This document shows positions 50,982-60,930 of a stretch of DNA of 64,000 nucleotides, in pieces (position 1 is the first letter of the stretch; each line of letters opens with the position of its first letter). A model generated the notes under the pieces. The model did no database searches, was not told where the DNA came from, and saw only the letters and a program-made list of their open reading frames with translations. Position numbers and translations under genes: made by a program. Source of the DNA: Ignavibacteriales bacterium. GTDB taxonomy: Bacteria > Bacteroidota > Ignavibacteria > Ignavibacteriales > Ignavibacteriaceae. The stretch spans positions 558,001-622,000 of the forward strand of contig JADJHL010000011.1 in assembly GCA_016707585.1 (NCBI GenBank), written 5' to 3'.

Positions 50982-52367
50982 ATGAAAACATTTAAAATGA
51001 TTCTCCTTGTTGTGTTTGTGTTTGTTGGATGTAAAGCTCAGCAAGATCAACTTGTTTTCACATCTAAAGGTAAGGTTGATTATCAAATTTCACAAGATGA
51101 TATAAAACTTTTAGACTCTATTCAGTACCGTTCCTTTTTATTTTTTGTAAATGAAGCAAATCCAGAAAATGGATTAGTAAAAGATAAAAATTGGGATGAT
51201 GCTCCTTCAAGTATTGCTTCTGTTGGTTTTGCACTTCCATCTTATGCTGTAGGAGTTGAAAGAAATTGGATTACACGAGAGAAAGCTGCCCAGCTAACTC
51301 TAAATACTTTAAAGTTTTTTTATAATTCTACACAAAGTGAAGAAGCTGATGCAACTGGTTTTAAAGGATTGTATTATCATTTTTTAAAAATGGATTCCGG
51401 TAAACGTGAATGGAATTGCGAACTCTCGACAATAGATACGGGCATATTAATGATGGGAATTATCTTTGCAAGAAATTATTTTGATTTAGATAAAAAAAAT
51501 GAAACCGAAATTCGTTCGCTTGCTCAGAAGGTACTAGAAAGAATCGATTGGGATTTTTTTATAATGGATTCAAACGGTAAAGATCCTAACACAGTCTCGA
51601 TGGGATGGTTACCGAATGAAGGCTTGCATCATATGGGTTGGAGTGGTTACAACGAAGCTTTGTTTTTATATGTTCTTGCTGCCGGCAGTGGAATGAAAGG
51701 TGTTGAGCAAGCCTATAATTCATGGTTATCAACATATGATTGGAGAACGCCATACCCTGAACTATCTCATGTTGCTTTTCCTCCAATGTTTGGCCACCAA
51801 TTTGCTCACACATTTATTGATTTCCGTGGACTAACTGACAAGTTTATGAAAGAAAAAGGAATTGATTATTTTGAAAATTCCAGAAGAGCAGCGTTAGTTC
51901 AAAAAAATTATGCAATTGATAATCCACATAATTGGATTGGATATGACTCTTTATGTTGGGGAATTTCTGCAAGTGATGGACCTGGAGATAAATATAATTT
52001 TGATGACAAAAATTTTTATACTTATGCTGGAAGAGGGACTAGTGGAGTTGATTTAAATTATTTTGATGATGGTACGATTGCTCCATACGCTTCTTTAGCT
52101 TCTATAGTATTTGAACCTGAGTTAGTTTTAAAAACTATAAACTCAATGAATGAAAAATATGGAAGTAAACTTTGGGGCAAATACGGTATTGTTGATTCAT
52201 TTAATCCAACAGCAAACTGGTTTTGTGATACTTATTATGGAATAGTTGAAGGGCCAAAATTATTAATGATTGAAAATTTTAGATCAGGATTAGTTTGGAA
52301 TTATGTAATGAAAGATAAAATAATTCAGGATGGATTAGATAAACTTGAATTCGAAAATATCAAATAG
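50982..52367 (+). CDS. GH144-like endo-beta-1,2-glucanase, lipoprotein
   Basis: 461 residues with a lipobox (FVGC, Cys17). The rest is a single (alpha/alpha)6 domain of the family often annotated glucoamylase (PF10091), whose characterised GH144 branch contains endo-beta-1,2-glucanases. Landmarks are WNCELSTIDTGILMMG, MGWSGYNEALFLYVLAAG (E225 in YNEA, a likely catalytic residue), SLCWGISASDGPGDKYNF and IENFRSGLVWN near the end. It would cut beta-1,2-glucan at the cell envelope into oligosaccharides for uptake. Assignment to GH144 rather than another PF10091 branch is by similarity and context. Confidence 0.8.
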   Translation: MKTFKMILLVVFVFVGCKAQQDQLVFTSKGKVDYQISQDDIKLLDSIQYRSFLFFVNEANPENGLVKDKNWDDAPSSIASVGFALPSYAVGVERNWITREKAAQLTLNTLKFFYNSTQSEEADATGFKGLYYHFLKMDSGKREWNCELSTIDTGILMMGIIFARNYFDLDKKNETEIRSLAQKVLERIDWDFFIMDSNGKDPNTVSMGWLPNEGLHHMGWSGYNEALFLYVLAAGSGMKGVEQAYNSWLSTYDWRTPYPELSHVAFPPMFGHQFAHTFIDFRGLTDKFMKEKGIDYFENSRRAALVQKNYAIDNPHNWIGYDSLCWGISASDGPGDKYNFDDKNFYTYAGRGTSGVDLNYFDDGTIAPYASLASIVFEPELVLKTINSMNEKYGSKLWGKYGIVDSFNPTANWFCDTYYGIVEGPKLLMIENFRSGLVWNYVMKDKIIQDGLDKLEFENIK

Positions 52368-52379
52368 AAATAAATTTAA

Positions 52380-55300
52380 ATGAGCTTAATAAACCTTCTT
52401 AGAACTTTTACGCTAATTTTTTTTCTGGCCAACATTATTATTTATCCTCAATTAAAAACTTTAGATGATTTTGAAACAAGCGGTGGATGGAAAGAATTTT
52501 TATCAGATGGTGTAACGTTAAAAATCTCAAATGATCTTGGACTACACGGAAATGCAATTAGATTTGATTACGATTTTACGAAAGGCACTGGTTATGGTGG
52601 AATTCAAAAACTATTTCCGATTGATTTACCAGAAAATTTTGAATTTTCTTTTTATGTAAAAGCCGAATCGCCGGCAAATAATTTTGAAATAAAATTTATA
52701 GATAGTACAGGACATAATGTTTGGTGGGTTAATAATCGCAATTACGAATTTCCAAATGGATGGAAAAAAATCCGGTTGAAGAAAAGGCATATTGGATTTG
52801 CGTGGGGGCCAACTGAAGATAGAACTTTTAAAAGAGTTGATAAAATTGAGTTTACAATTGCATCTTATATGGGTGGTAAAGGAACTGTTTGGATTGATGA
52901 TCTTAAGTTTGAAAAATTACCTCCAGAAATTAAAAGTTATCCTTTACCATTTGCTACTTCATCAAGTGGTACAGCAAATATGATATTTGATGGCTTACCT
53001 AATACGACTTGGGGTTGTAAAAATTCCAAGGAGTTTCTCTTTGTTGATTTTCAAGTGAGGAGAGAGTTTGGTGGATTAAAGATCGATTGGTTTAAAGGAT
53101 CATCTGCGAGTTCCTTTGAAATATTGCTTTCTGATGATGGAAATAATTGGGATAAAGTTTATTCGGTAAACTCTAATTTAAGTGATATTAGTTTTATAAG
53201 ATTACCGGAAGCTGAAGCAAAGTATTTAAAAATAAATTTAATAAAAAGTAGCAGTAGTGATGGTTTTGGTATAAATGAAATAACTTTTTTTGATCTAAAC
53301 GATGCAATAACAAAAAATAATTTTCTTCTCTATGTTGCCAAAAATTCTGACGGAGGAAATTATCCTAGATATTTATCGAATGAAGCTACTTTCTGGACGG
53401 TGTTAGGGGTTAATAATGATGTTAAAGAAGCGTTGTTGAATACAGATGGAATGATTGAAGTTGATAAATCTGCATTCTCCATTGAGCCTATGCTAAAAGT
53501 TGGGAATGAATATTTTAATTGGAACAATGTTAAAGCAACACAATCACTTGAAGACAAATATCTTCCAATGCCAAAAGTAAGTTGGAATTGCAGTGATGTA
53601 AATCTTGATGTTGAAGCTTTTACCGATGGTGAAGCAAATAAAAGTTCTGCACTTTATCTCAAGTATAAAATCACGAATAATTCTTCATCACAAAAAGATG
53701 GAAAATTATTTTTAATGCTTCGTCCTTACCAGGTTAATCCACATTATCAATGGTTAAATGATCCAGGCGGAGCTGGTAAAATAAATTCATTAAACGAAAA
53801 AGATAGTAGAATTTATGTTAATGATGATAAAGTTATAATCCCTTTAGAAAAATACCATTCATTTTCTGCTGTGACTTTTGATGATGGAAATATTGTTGAA
53901 CTTATCAAAGAAAACAAAGTTCTTAATAACAAATCAGTAACTGATGATCATAATCTTGCCAGCGGAGTCTTAGAATATAACTTTAATCTTAAAGCTGGGG
54001 AAGATAAAGTAATTTATTTTGCTGTACCTTTTTATAGGGAAGAATCTTTTAGGGAAACACTAACTAAAGAATTATTTGAACAAAAACATAAAGAAACTTC
54101 AGAATTCTGGAAATCAGAAGTTGATCATATAAAATTTAATCTGCCTGAATCAGCAAATAGAATTGTTAATGCTTACAAATCAAATCTAGCATACGTATTA
54201 ATTAATAGAGATAAAGTTGGTATTCAACCAGGCTCAAGATCTTATGAAAGAAGCTGGATGAGAGATGGAGCTTTAACTTCATCTGCTTTATTAAAATCCG
54301 GAATCGTAACAGAGATTAAAGATTATATCAACTGGTACGCTTCACATCAATATGAAAATGGAAAAGTTCCTTGCGTAGTTGATAAACGTGGACCTGATCC
54401 AACTCCAGAAAATGATAGCCACGGTGAACTGATATATCTAATACGAGAGTATTTTAATTTTACTAAGGATACAACTTTCTTAAGATCAAAAAATGATAAT
54501 GTGATTAAGGCTGTTGATTATATGCAGAGTTTAATCGCTGAAAGGACAACTGATCATTATAAAAATGGTAATGATAGCGTTAGAGCGCATTATGGATTGA
54601 TCACGGAATCAATTAGTCACGAAGGTTATTCTGAAAAACCAATGCATTCTTACTGGGATGATTTTTTTGTGATGAAAGGATTTAAAGATGCTGTTGATAT
54701 CCAAAAAATTCTTGAAAATAAAAATGAGTATGAGAGAATTAAGAAGTTAAGAGATAATTTTAAAACTAATCTTTATAATTCTATCAACTTAACAATGAAG
54801 TATAAAAAGATTGATTACATTCCTGGTTGTGTTGAAAAAGGTGATTTTGATGCAACATCCACAACCATTGCATTAACTCCCTGTAATGAGTTTAAGAATT
54901 TACCTAAGCCGCAAGTGTACAATACTTTTGATAGATATTTTGATTACTTCCAAAAAAGACGCGACAAAAAAATTGATTGGGTAAATTATACTCCTTATGA
55001 AAACAGATTAATTGGATCTTTTATTTTGTTGGATCAACCTGAACGTGCACATCAATTAATTGATTTCTTTTTAGATGATCAAGTGCCGCATAGTTGGAAT
55101 GCATTTGCAGAAGTTGTTTGGAAAGATAAAAAACACGCCGGTTTTATTGGAGATATTCCGCATACCTGGGTTGGATCTGATTTCATAAATGCAATTCGTT
55201 CTTTATTTGTTTATGAGAATGAATATGATGAATCTTTAGTGCTTGGTGCGGCATTATATCAGGATTGGATTGATGCTCCAAATGGAATGTCAATCGAACA

Positions 55301-55538
55301 TCTGCCAACTTATTATGGTGAGATTTCATACTCAGTAAAAAAAGAAAATGATAAATATTCTTTTTCTATTTTTGGTGATGTTGAACTTCCTAAGAATGGA
55401 ATGAAAATTAAAAATTTTAACGGATCTAAACTTCCTGTTAAAGTAACTGTTAATGGAAAGAAAATAAAATCATTTACAAAAAATGAAATTACTATAAAAG
55501 ATTTTCCTGCTACAGTTGTTATAGATTATGGAAAATAA
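52380..55538 (+). CDS. Secreted multidomain (alpha/alpha)6-barrel glycosidase-like protein
   Basis: 1052 residues with a signal peptide (~1-24). An N-terminal beta-sandwich (~30-180, ending GTVWIDDLKFEKL) is followed by an F5/8C-like binding module (~185-310: TANMIFDGLPNTTWGCKNSK, SSFEILLSDDGNNWDKV). Next come a super-sandwich-like region (~320-560) and a barrel domain with SYERSWMRDGALTSSALLKS (W626, R628, D629), MHSYWDDFFVMKGFKDAVDI and DIPHTWVGSDF. The WMRDG block resembles that of GH15-like enzymes. No exact family is recognised and there is no T9SS sorting domain, so it is probably periplasmic or outer-membrane associated. Likely role: releasing sugar from the locus glucan. Confidence 0.75.
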   Translation: MSLINLLRTFTLIFFLANIIIYPQLKTLDDFETSGGWKEFLSDGVTLKISNDLGLHGNAIRFDYDFTKGTGYGGIQKLFPIDLPENFEFSFYVKAESPANNFEIKFIDSTGHNVWWVNNRNYEFPNGWKKIRLKKRHIGFAWGPTEDRTFKRVDKIEFTIASYMGGKGTVWIDDLKFEKLPPEIKSYPLPFATSSSGTANMIFDGLPNTTWGCKNSKEFLFVDFQVRREFGGLKIDWFKGSSASSFEILLSDDGNNWDKVYSVNSNLSDISFIRLPEAEAKYLKINLIKSSSSDGFGINEITFFDLNDAITKNNFLLYVAKNSDGGNYPRYLSNEATFWTVLGVNNDVKEALLNTDGMIEVDKSAFSIEPMLKVGNEYFNWNNVKATQSLEDKYLPMPKVSWNCSDVNLDVEAFTDGEANKSSALYLKYKITNNSSSQKDGKLFLMLRPYQVNPHYQWLNDPGGAGKINSLNEKDSRIYVNDDKVIIPLEKYHSFSAVTFDDGNIVELIKENKVLNNKSVTDDHNLASGVLEYNFNLKAGEDKVIYFAVPFYREESFRETLTKELFEQKHKETSEFWKSEVDHIKFNLPESANRIVNAYKSNLAYVLINRDKVGIQPGSRSYERSWMRDGALTSSALLKSGIVTEIKDYINWYASHQYENGKVPCVVDKRGPDPTPENDSHGELIYLIREYFNFTKDTTFLRSKNDNVIKAVDYMQSLIAERTTDHYKNGNDSVRAHYGLITESISHEGYSEKPMHSYWDDFFVMKGFKDAVDIQKILENKNEYERIKKLRDNFKTNLYNSINLTMKYKKIDYIPGCVEKGDFDATSTTIALTPCNEFKNLPKPQVYNTFDRYFDYFQKRRDKKIDWVNYTPYENRLIGSFILLDQPERAHQLIDFFLDDQVPHSWNAFAEVVWKDKKHAGFIGDIPHTWVGSDFINAIRSLFVYENEYDESLVLGAALYQDWIDAPNGMSIEHLPTYYGEISYSVKKENDKYSFSIFGDVELPKNGMKIKNFNGSKLPVKVTVNGKKIKSFTKNEITIKDFPATVVIDYGK

Positions 55539-55599
55539 ATAAAAATATACAAATCAATTTGGTATTGAATAATTATTATAGAGTCTGGACGAATATAAA

Positions 55600-57717
55600 A
55601 TGAGCTTTACTGCTACCAAAGGTCACTTCTTAAAAAACGGAAAGCCACACTTCGTAATTTCAGGAGAAATACATTACTTCAGAGTTGATCCGAAACTCTG
55701 GGAAAAACATTTAACATTACTTAAACAATCCGGAGCTAATACTACTTCAACATATATTTCCTGGGATTGGCACGAGTATGAAGAAGGTAAGTTTGATTTT
55801 ACTGGTGAAACTCATCCTGCCAGAAATATTATCAAATATATCAAACTTTGTAAAAAAGTTGGTTTGGATTTAATTGTGAAACCTGGTCCATACATTCTTG
55901 CTGAGTATGAAGGACATGGATTACCAGCCTGGTTTCTAAAAAAGGTTAGCAAGAATACACTTGCACAGGATGAGAATGGAAATATTATCTCACCTGATCT
56001 GGTTTCTTTTCTATCTGATGAATATTTGCATTACTCTTATTTATGGTACGATAAGATTATGCCAATCATTGCTGAGAACCAGCAAAGTAATTCTGGCCCA
56101 ATTATAATGATGCAAGTTTGTAATGAAGTAGGAGTTTTTCAGTGGTTATCTGGTCGCGTTGATTATAATGAATCAGTTATAAATCTTTATAAAGAGTTTC
56201 TTGTTGATAAATATAAATCAATAGAATCATTAAATATAACATATGTAACAAATTATAATTCATTTGAAGAAGTTAAAGCTCCGGTTGGAAATATTGAAAA
56301 CAAACAAGACTATTGTGCTTATTATGATTTTCATCTTTTCTATAGACATTATTATGCATTATATCTAGGTACCTTAAGCAAAAAAATAAAAAGTTATGGA
56401 ATTGATATTCAACTTACGCACAATATTCCTGGTTGGATTTATGGTAATGCTTCTGAATTGCCAATGCTTATAAGTACTTATGAGGAAATTATGCGAACAC
56501 AGAAAGATATGATCTTTGGTGTCGATCATATTCCGGAATTTGTTTCATTTAGAAATGCACATTCGGATTTGGCTTGTAATAAAATATTAGAAGCAATGCA
56601 AACAAATGGTCCGGTTTGGGCTGCTGAATTTCAGGCAGGAACAAGGGAACATCATGTTAGAAGCGATGCAAATGATTTAGAAACGTTTTATCAGGCTTCA
56701 CTTGCACACGGGATGAAGAGTTTTAATTACTATATGTTTTCACAAGGTGTAAATCCTAAAGGCAAAGGCTTTTACGGAAAAACATTTTATTATCAAACTC
56801 CTTTAAATTCTAAAGCAGTTAAAACACCTTTGTATGATTCAATAAAACGTGTGAATAGTATAATCAATAAAGGGAAAGAAGATTTATTACGCAGTAAAAC
56901 TAAATCAGATGTATGTGTTGGATTATATAAACCATATTTCTATACTGAATTAACAACATCACAAATGCTAAAAGAAAAAAGACTTGATGTTGAAAAGTTA
57001 GGACTTTCAATTGATCCAAGATTTATTCGCGAAGAGATTTTCTTTAATGGATTATTAAGAAATCTGCAAACATTAAACTTTAATTATGATATTGAAGATT
57101 TAGAAAACACATCAGTGGATTCGTTATTGATATACAAACAGTTATGGATTACATCAACAGAATTTATGGATGGAAAAACTCAACAATTACTTGTTGATTA
57201 TGTGAAGGTCGGTGGTCATTTAATAATTTATCCAACAATTCCTACATTGGATTTATATCTTAATCCTTGTACAATTTTAAAAGATGGATTGAATATTCAA
57301 TTCTCAAAATCTGAAAGTCCAAATAAAGTTGAAGCTTTTGGTGTTGAAGATATGTACACCATTTTTAGAGATAAAGAGATTTTTGTGAGCAATAGTTCGG
57401 CAGTTGTAGCAAAGACAGAAAAAAATGAAACTTGTGGAATTAGAAAAAAAGTTGGCAGCGGATTTATTACTGCTTTGGGATTTGCTTTTGGATATACAAG
57501 TGATGAACATTTACATCTTGTTGAAAAAATCGTATCAATTGATAATATAAAAAGACAAGCAAAAGTCTCTGATCCGGATATACAATTTGTTATACGTAAA
57601 GGTAAAAAAGAGTCTTATCTGTTTCTATTAAATTATCACAACGAAAAGAAGACCTTTACTGTAAATTCTAAAAATGTAACTTTAAATCCATTTTCATGTA
57701 AAATCATTAAAAAGTAA
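55600..57717 (+). CDS. GH35-family protein, probably a beta-1,2-glucooligosaccharide-active enzyme
   Basis: 705 residues, no signal peptide, so cytoplasmic. The GH35 barrel is clear: HFVISGEIHYFRVDPKLWEK, LIVKPGPYILAEYEGHGLPA, acid/base Glu176 in MMQVCNEVG, and nucleophile Glu343 in VWAAEFQAGTREHH. Most GH35 enzymes are beta-galactosidases, but I recall a GH35-family protein of Ignavibacterium album (IALB_1185), from a gene cluster with endo-beta-1,2-glucanase homologues, shown to transfer glucose between beta-1,2-glucooligosaccharides. This gene has the same kind of neighbours, so that activity is more likely than beta-galactosidase. Confidence 0.85.
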   Translation: MSFTATKGHFLKNGKPHFVISGEIHYFRVDPKLWEKHLTLLKQSGANTTSTYISWDWHEYEEGKFDFTGETHPARNIIKYIKLCKKVGLDLIVKPGPYILAEYEGHGLPAWFLKKVSKNTLAQDENGNIISPDLVSFLSDEYLHYSYLWYDKIMPIIAENQQSNSGPIIMMQVCNEVGVFQWLSGRVDYNESVINLYKEFLVDKYKSIESLNITYVTNYNSFEEVKAPVGNIENKQDYCAYYDFHLFYRHYYALYLGTLSKKIKSYGIDIQLTHNIPGWIYGNASELPMLISTYEEIMRTQKDMIFGVDHIPEFVSFRNAHSDLACNKILEAMQTNGPVWAAEFQAGTREHHVRSDANDLETFYQASLAHGMKSFNYYMFSQGVNPKGKGFYGKTFYYQTPLNSKAVKTPLYDSIKRVNSIINKGKEDLLRSKTKSDVCVGLYKPYFYTELTTSQMLKEKRLDVEKLGLSIDPRFIREEIFFNGLLRNLQTLNFNYDIEDLENTSVDSLLIYKQLWITSTEFMDGKTQQLLVDYVKVGGHLIIYPTIPTLDLYLNPCTILKDGLNIQFSKSESPNKVEAFGVEDMYTIFRDKEIFVSNSSAVVAKTEKNETCGIRKKVGSGFITALGFAFGYTSDEHLHLVEKIVSIDNIKRQAKVSDPDIQFVIRKGKKESYLFLLNYHNEKKTFTVNSKNVTLNPFSCKIIKK

Positions 57718-57742
57718 AAAAGTTTCTTAAATCAAGAATAGT

Positions 57743-59638
57743 ATGAGAGGCAAAAAGAGAATGAAATTATCTAAAACAACTTTGATATTTATAATCGGGA
57801 TTGTAAGTAATGTGCTTGCGCAAACAGACACGATTCCTCCAGCAACACCAGCAAATATTATTGGTTTAGGATATGAAAAGGATCTTGCTGTTGAATGGTA
57901 TCACAATCAAGAACCTGATTTAGCTGGGTACAATATTTATAGTAAATCAGGTAATGGCTACACTCTGCTAACTACAGTTCCAAAAGAAAAAAGTTTTTAT
58001 ACATCCACAGTTCCTGTAACCGGAATAATTCGATATTATAAATTAAGTGCTTATGATTTATCCGGGAATGAATCTCCATTAAGTGATAGTGTAGCTTGCA
58101 TTACACATGCAATGACAGATGAAGAATTTTTGGATATGGTGCAACGATCAACATTTAGATACTTTTACGATTATGGTCATTCAGTATCAGGACTATCTCG
58201 AGAACGATTAAATTCTGGAGAAACAGTTACAAGTGGCGGCTCCGGTTTTGGTTTGATGGCATTACTTGTTGGAATTGAAAGAGGATATATTTCCCGTGAA
58301 GAAGGTGTTAAAAGAATGTTAAAGATTCTAACATTCTTAAATTTTACAGCAGATAGATTCCACGGAGCTTTTTCGCATTGGTTAAATGGAACAAGTGGTG
58401 ACGTAATTCCATTTGGCACAGTTGATAATGGCGGCGATTTGGTAGAAACAGCTTATATGATTCAGGGACTTTTTGCAGTAAGACAATATTTTGATCAAGT
58501 GGGGACAAATGAAGATTCCATAAGAAATTTATCCAAACAAATAATTGATGATGTGGAATGGAGCTGGTATAGAAGATATACAAACAGTAATTATCTATAC
58601 TGGCATTGGTCCCCAAACTACGGTTGGCAAATGAATATGACTGTACAAGGGCCAAATGAAGCAATGATTGTTTACTTACTAGGAATTGCGTCAACAACAC
58701 ACGGTGTACCGGCAAGTTTATTTCATAACGGATGGGCAATTTCTCCTTACTATGTTAACGGCGCAACATTTTATGGATACAAACAGTGGGTTGGATGGGA
58801 TTATGGTGGTCCATTGTTTTTCTCACATTACTCTTTTCTTGGATTTGATCCTCGAGAAAAAAAGGATGCTTACTGTAATTACTATGCAAATAATAAAAAT
58901 ATAACACTAATTCATAAAGCATATTGCACAGCAAATTCACATGGGTTTACTGGTTACGGAGAAAATTGCTGGGGCTTAACTGCAAGTGATGATCTAACTG
59001 GCTATCGTGTACACGAACCAACAAATGATAATGGAACTATTACTCCAACTGCTGCAATTTCTTCAATGCCATATACACCACAGGAATCAATTGATTTTAT
59101 AAAGCACATTTACAGAACATATGGTAGCAGTGTTTGGGGCGAATATGGTTTTAAAGATGCCTTTAATCCTACACAAAGTTGGTATGCAAACAGCTATTTA
59201 GCTATTGATCAGGGACCAATTATAGTTATGATTGAAAACTACAGAAGTGGATTGTTATGGAATTTGTTTATGGCTAATCCAGAAATTCAGCCGATGCTTA
59301 ATGCAATTGGTTTTGTGCCTGATTCTACAACTGATGTGAACGACGAGGATTATACTGTTAATGATTTTAATTTAATGGGTAATTATCCAAATCCTTTTAA
59401 TCCAAACACAACAATAGTTTTTAATCTTCCCAAAAGAGAAAATGTAACAATAACAGTCTTTAATCAGCTTGGAGAAAAAGTTAAAGAAATTATTAACGCG
59501 GAATTTGAAGCTGGTAAAAATAAAGTTGTTTGGAACGGGTTGAATGATAATAATAAGTCAGTTAGCTCAGGAATTTATCTTTACAAAATAAGTTCAGGCA
59601 ACAATGCTCTTTACGGTAAAATGATTTTACAGAAATAA
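57743..59638 (+). CDS. Secreted GH144-related (PF10091) glucanase with Fn3-like and T9SS sorting domains
   Basis: 631 residues. A signal peptide (ending NVLAQ) is followed by an Fn3-like module (~32-118, PPATPANIIGLGYEKDLAVE). The PF10091 (alpha/alpha)6 catalytic domain spans ~125-520 (NGGDLVETAYMIQGLFAVRQ, TVQGPNEAMIVYLLGIAS with E306, CWGLTASDDLTGY, GPIIVMIENYRSGLLWNL). The sorting domain contains NYPNPFNPNTTIVFNLP. It is probably exported by T9SS and attached to the cell surface to start polysaccharide breakdown. The active-site surroundings (GGDLVETA) differ from the lipoprotein paralogue at 50982. ATG 57761 is an alternative start with a shorter n-region. Confidence 0.8.
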   Translation: MRGKKRMKLSKTTLIFIIGIVSNVLAQTDTIPPATPANIIGLGYEKDLAVEWYHNQEPDLAGYNIYSKSGNGYTLLTTVPKEKSFYTSTVPVTGIIRYYKLSAYDLSGNESPLSDSVACITHAMTDEEFLDMVQRSTFRYFYDYGHSVSGLSRERLNSGETVTSGGSGFGLMALLVGIERGYISREEGVKRMLKILTFLNFTADRFHGAFSHWLNGTSGDVIPFGTVDNGGDLVETAYMIQGLFAVRQYFDQVGTNEDSIRNLSKQIIDDVEWSWYRRYTNSNYLYWHWSPNYGWQMNMTVQGPNEAMIVYLLGIASTTHGVPASLFHNGWAISPYYVNGATFYGYKQWVGWDYGGPLFFSHYSFLGFDPREKKDAYCNYYANNKNITLIHKAYCTANSHGFTGYGENCWGLTASDDLTGYRVHEPTNDNGTITPTAAISSMPYTPQESIDFIKHIYRTYGSSVWGEYGFKDAFNPTQSWYANSYLAIDQGPIIVMIENYRSGLLWNLFMANPEIQPMLNAIGFVPDSTTDVNDEDYTVNDFNLMGNYPNPFNPNTTIVFNLPKRENVTITVFNQLGEKVKEIINAEFEAGKNKVVWNGLNDNNKSVSSGIYLYKISSGNNALYGKMILQK

Positions 59639-59640
59639 TA

Positions 59641-60930
59641 ATGAAGTTATCATTTAGAAAATTTATTTTCCTTTTCTTACCAATTTCTCTTGGGCTATTT
59701 TCTTGCTCAAAAGATAATGAGTCTGAAACAATAATTAAGTTTTGGGCTATGGGTGCTGAAGCGGAATATGTTACTAAGCTTGTTCCAGAGTTTGAACGAT
59801 TAAACCCTGGAATAAAAGTAAAAGTTCAGCAAGTACCCTGGACAGCGGCACAAGAAAAATTAGTTACTGCTTTTGCAAGTGATAACACTCCAGACGCCTG
59901 CCAGCTTGGTAATACGTGGGTCCCACAGTTTTCTGCGTTAAATGCAATCATTCCACTTGATGAATTTATAAAAGCATCTGACCGGATAAATAAAGAAAAA
60001 TATTTTGCCGGCATCTGGGAAACAAATGTTCTTGATAATCATACATACGGCATTCCATGGTATATGGATACAAGAGTTATGTTTTACAGAAAAGATGTTT
60101 TTGAAAAAGTCGGCTATAAAGATCCACCTAAAACCTGGGCTGAACTTTTAGATTTATCAAAAAAAATAAAAGCAATGCATCCAAAGGAAGAAAAGTATGC
60201 AATTTATCTTCCAACAAATGAGTGGGCACCATTTGTAATGTTTGGCATGGAAGCAGGTTCAACTTTATTAAAAGATGAAAATACACGTGGAGACTTTAGT
60301 AGTAAGGAATTTAAAGAAGCTTTTAGGTTTTCAATAGATTTTCATAGACATAATCTTGCGCCAATTGGTATTTCTCAGGTAACAAATGTTTATCAAGCTT
60401 TTGCTGATGAGTATTTTTCGATATACATATCTGGTCCTTGGAATATTCCTGAATTTAAAAAATGGATGAAAGGAAATCTTTCGGATAAATGGATGACTGC
60501 GCCAATGCCCGGTTACTCAAATAATTATCCCGGAGTTTCTCTTGCGGGTGGATCAAGTTTGGTTATATTTAAAAACTCCAATCATAAAAAAGAAGTCTGG
60601 AAGTTTTTTGAATTTTTATCGCAAGCAAAAACTCAAATTGAGTTTTATCAAATGCTAAATAATCTTCCTTCAGTTAAAGAAGCGTGGGAGAATCCTATAT
60701 TTAGAGATGATCCTTATATGCAGGCATTTTATTCCCAGTTTACAAATGTAAGAGCAACTCCAAAAATTCCTGAGTGGGAACAGATTGCATTCGCAAAAGT
60801 TCAGCAGTATGCTGAATTAGCAGCAAGAAATTCCATGAATATTGATGAAGCCTTAAAAAATCTTGATAAAGATGTTGATAGAATTTTAGAAAAGAGAAGA
60901 TGGATTGTTGAACAAAAGAAAATTAAGTAA
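59641..60930 (+). CDS. Sugar ABC transporter substrate-binding lipoprotein
   Basis: 429 residues. The lipobox LFSC (Cys22) anchors it. The fold is that of family 1 sugar-binding proteins (IIKFWAMGAEAEYVTKLVPE, FERLNPGIKVKVQQVPW, YGIPWYMDTRVMFYRKDVFE). It would capture oligosaccharides in the periplasm and hand them to the permeases encoded directly downstream. The gene overlaps the first permease by one base (TAATG), which indicates one operon. Confidence 0.94.
   Translation: MKLSFRKFIFLFLPISLGLFSCSKDNESETIIKFWAMGAEAEYVTKLVPEFERLNPGIKVKVQQVPWTAAQEKLVTAFASDNTPDACQLGNTWVPQFSALNAIIPLDEFIKASDRINKEKYFAGIWETNVLDNHTYGIPWYMDTRVMFYRKDVFEKVGYKDPPKTWAELLDLSKKIKAMHPKEEKYAIYLPTNEWAPFVMFGMEAGSTLLKDENTRGDFSSKEFKEAFRFSIDFHRHNLAPIGISQVTNVYQAFADEYFSIYISGPWNIPEFKKWMKGNLSDKWMTAPMPGYSNNYPGVSLAGGSSLVIFKNSNHKKEVWKFFEFLSQAKTQIEFYQMLNNLPSVKEAWENPIFRDDPYMQAFYSQFTNVRATPKIPEWEQIAFAKVQQYAELAARNSMNIDEALKNLDKDVDRILEKRRWIVEQKKIK

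Noticed and set aside
58344..58739. 131-codon open frame on the minus strand
   Set aside because: Lies wholly inside the PF10091 gene, with no ribosome site or family features; an antisense artefact of AT-rich coding sequence.
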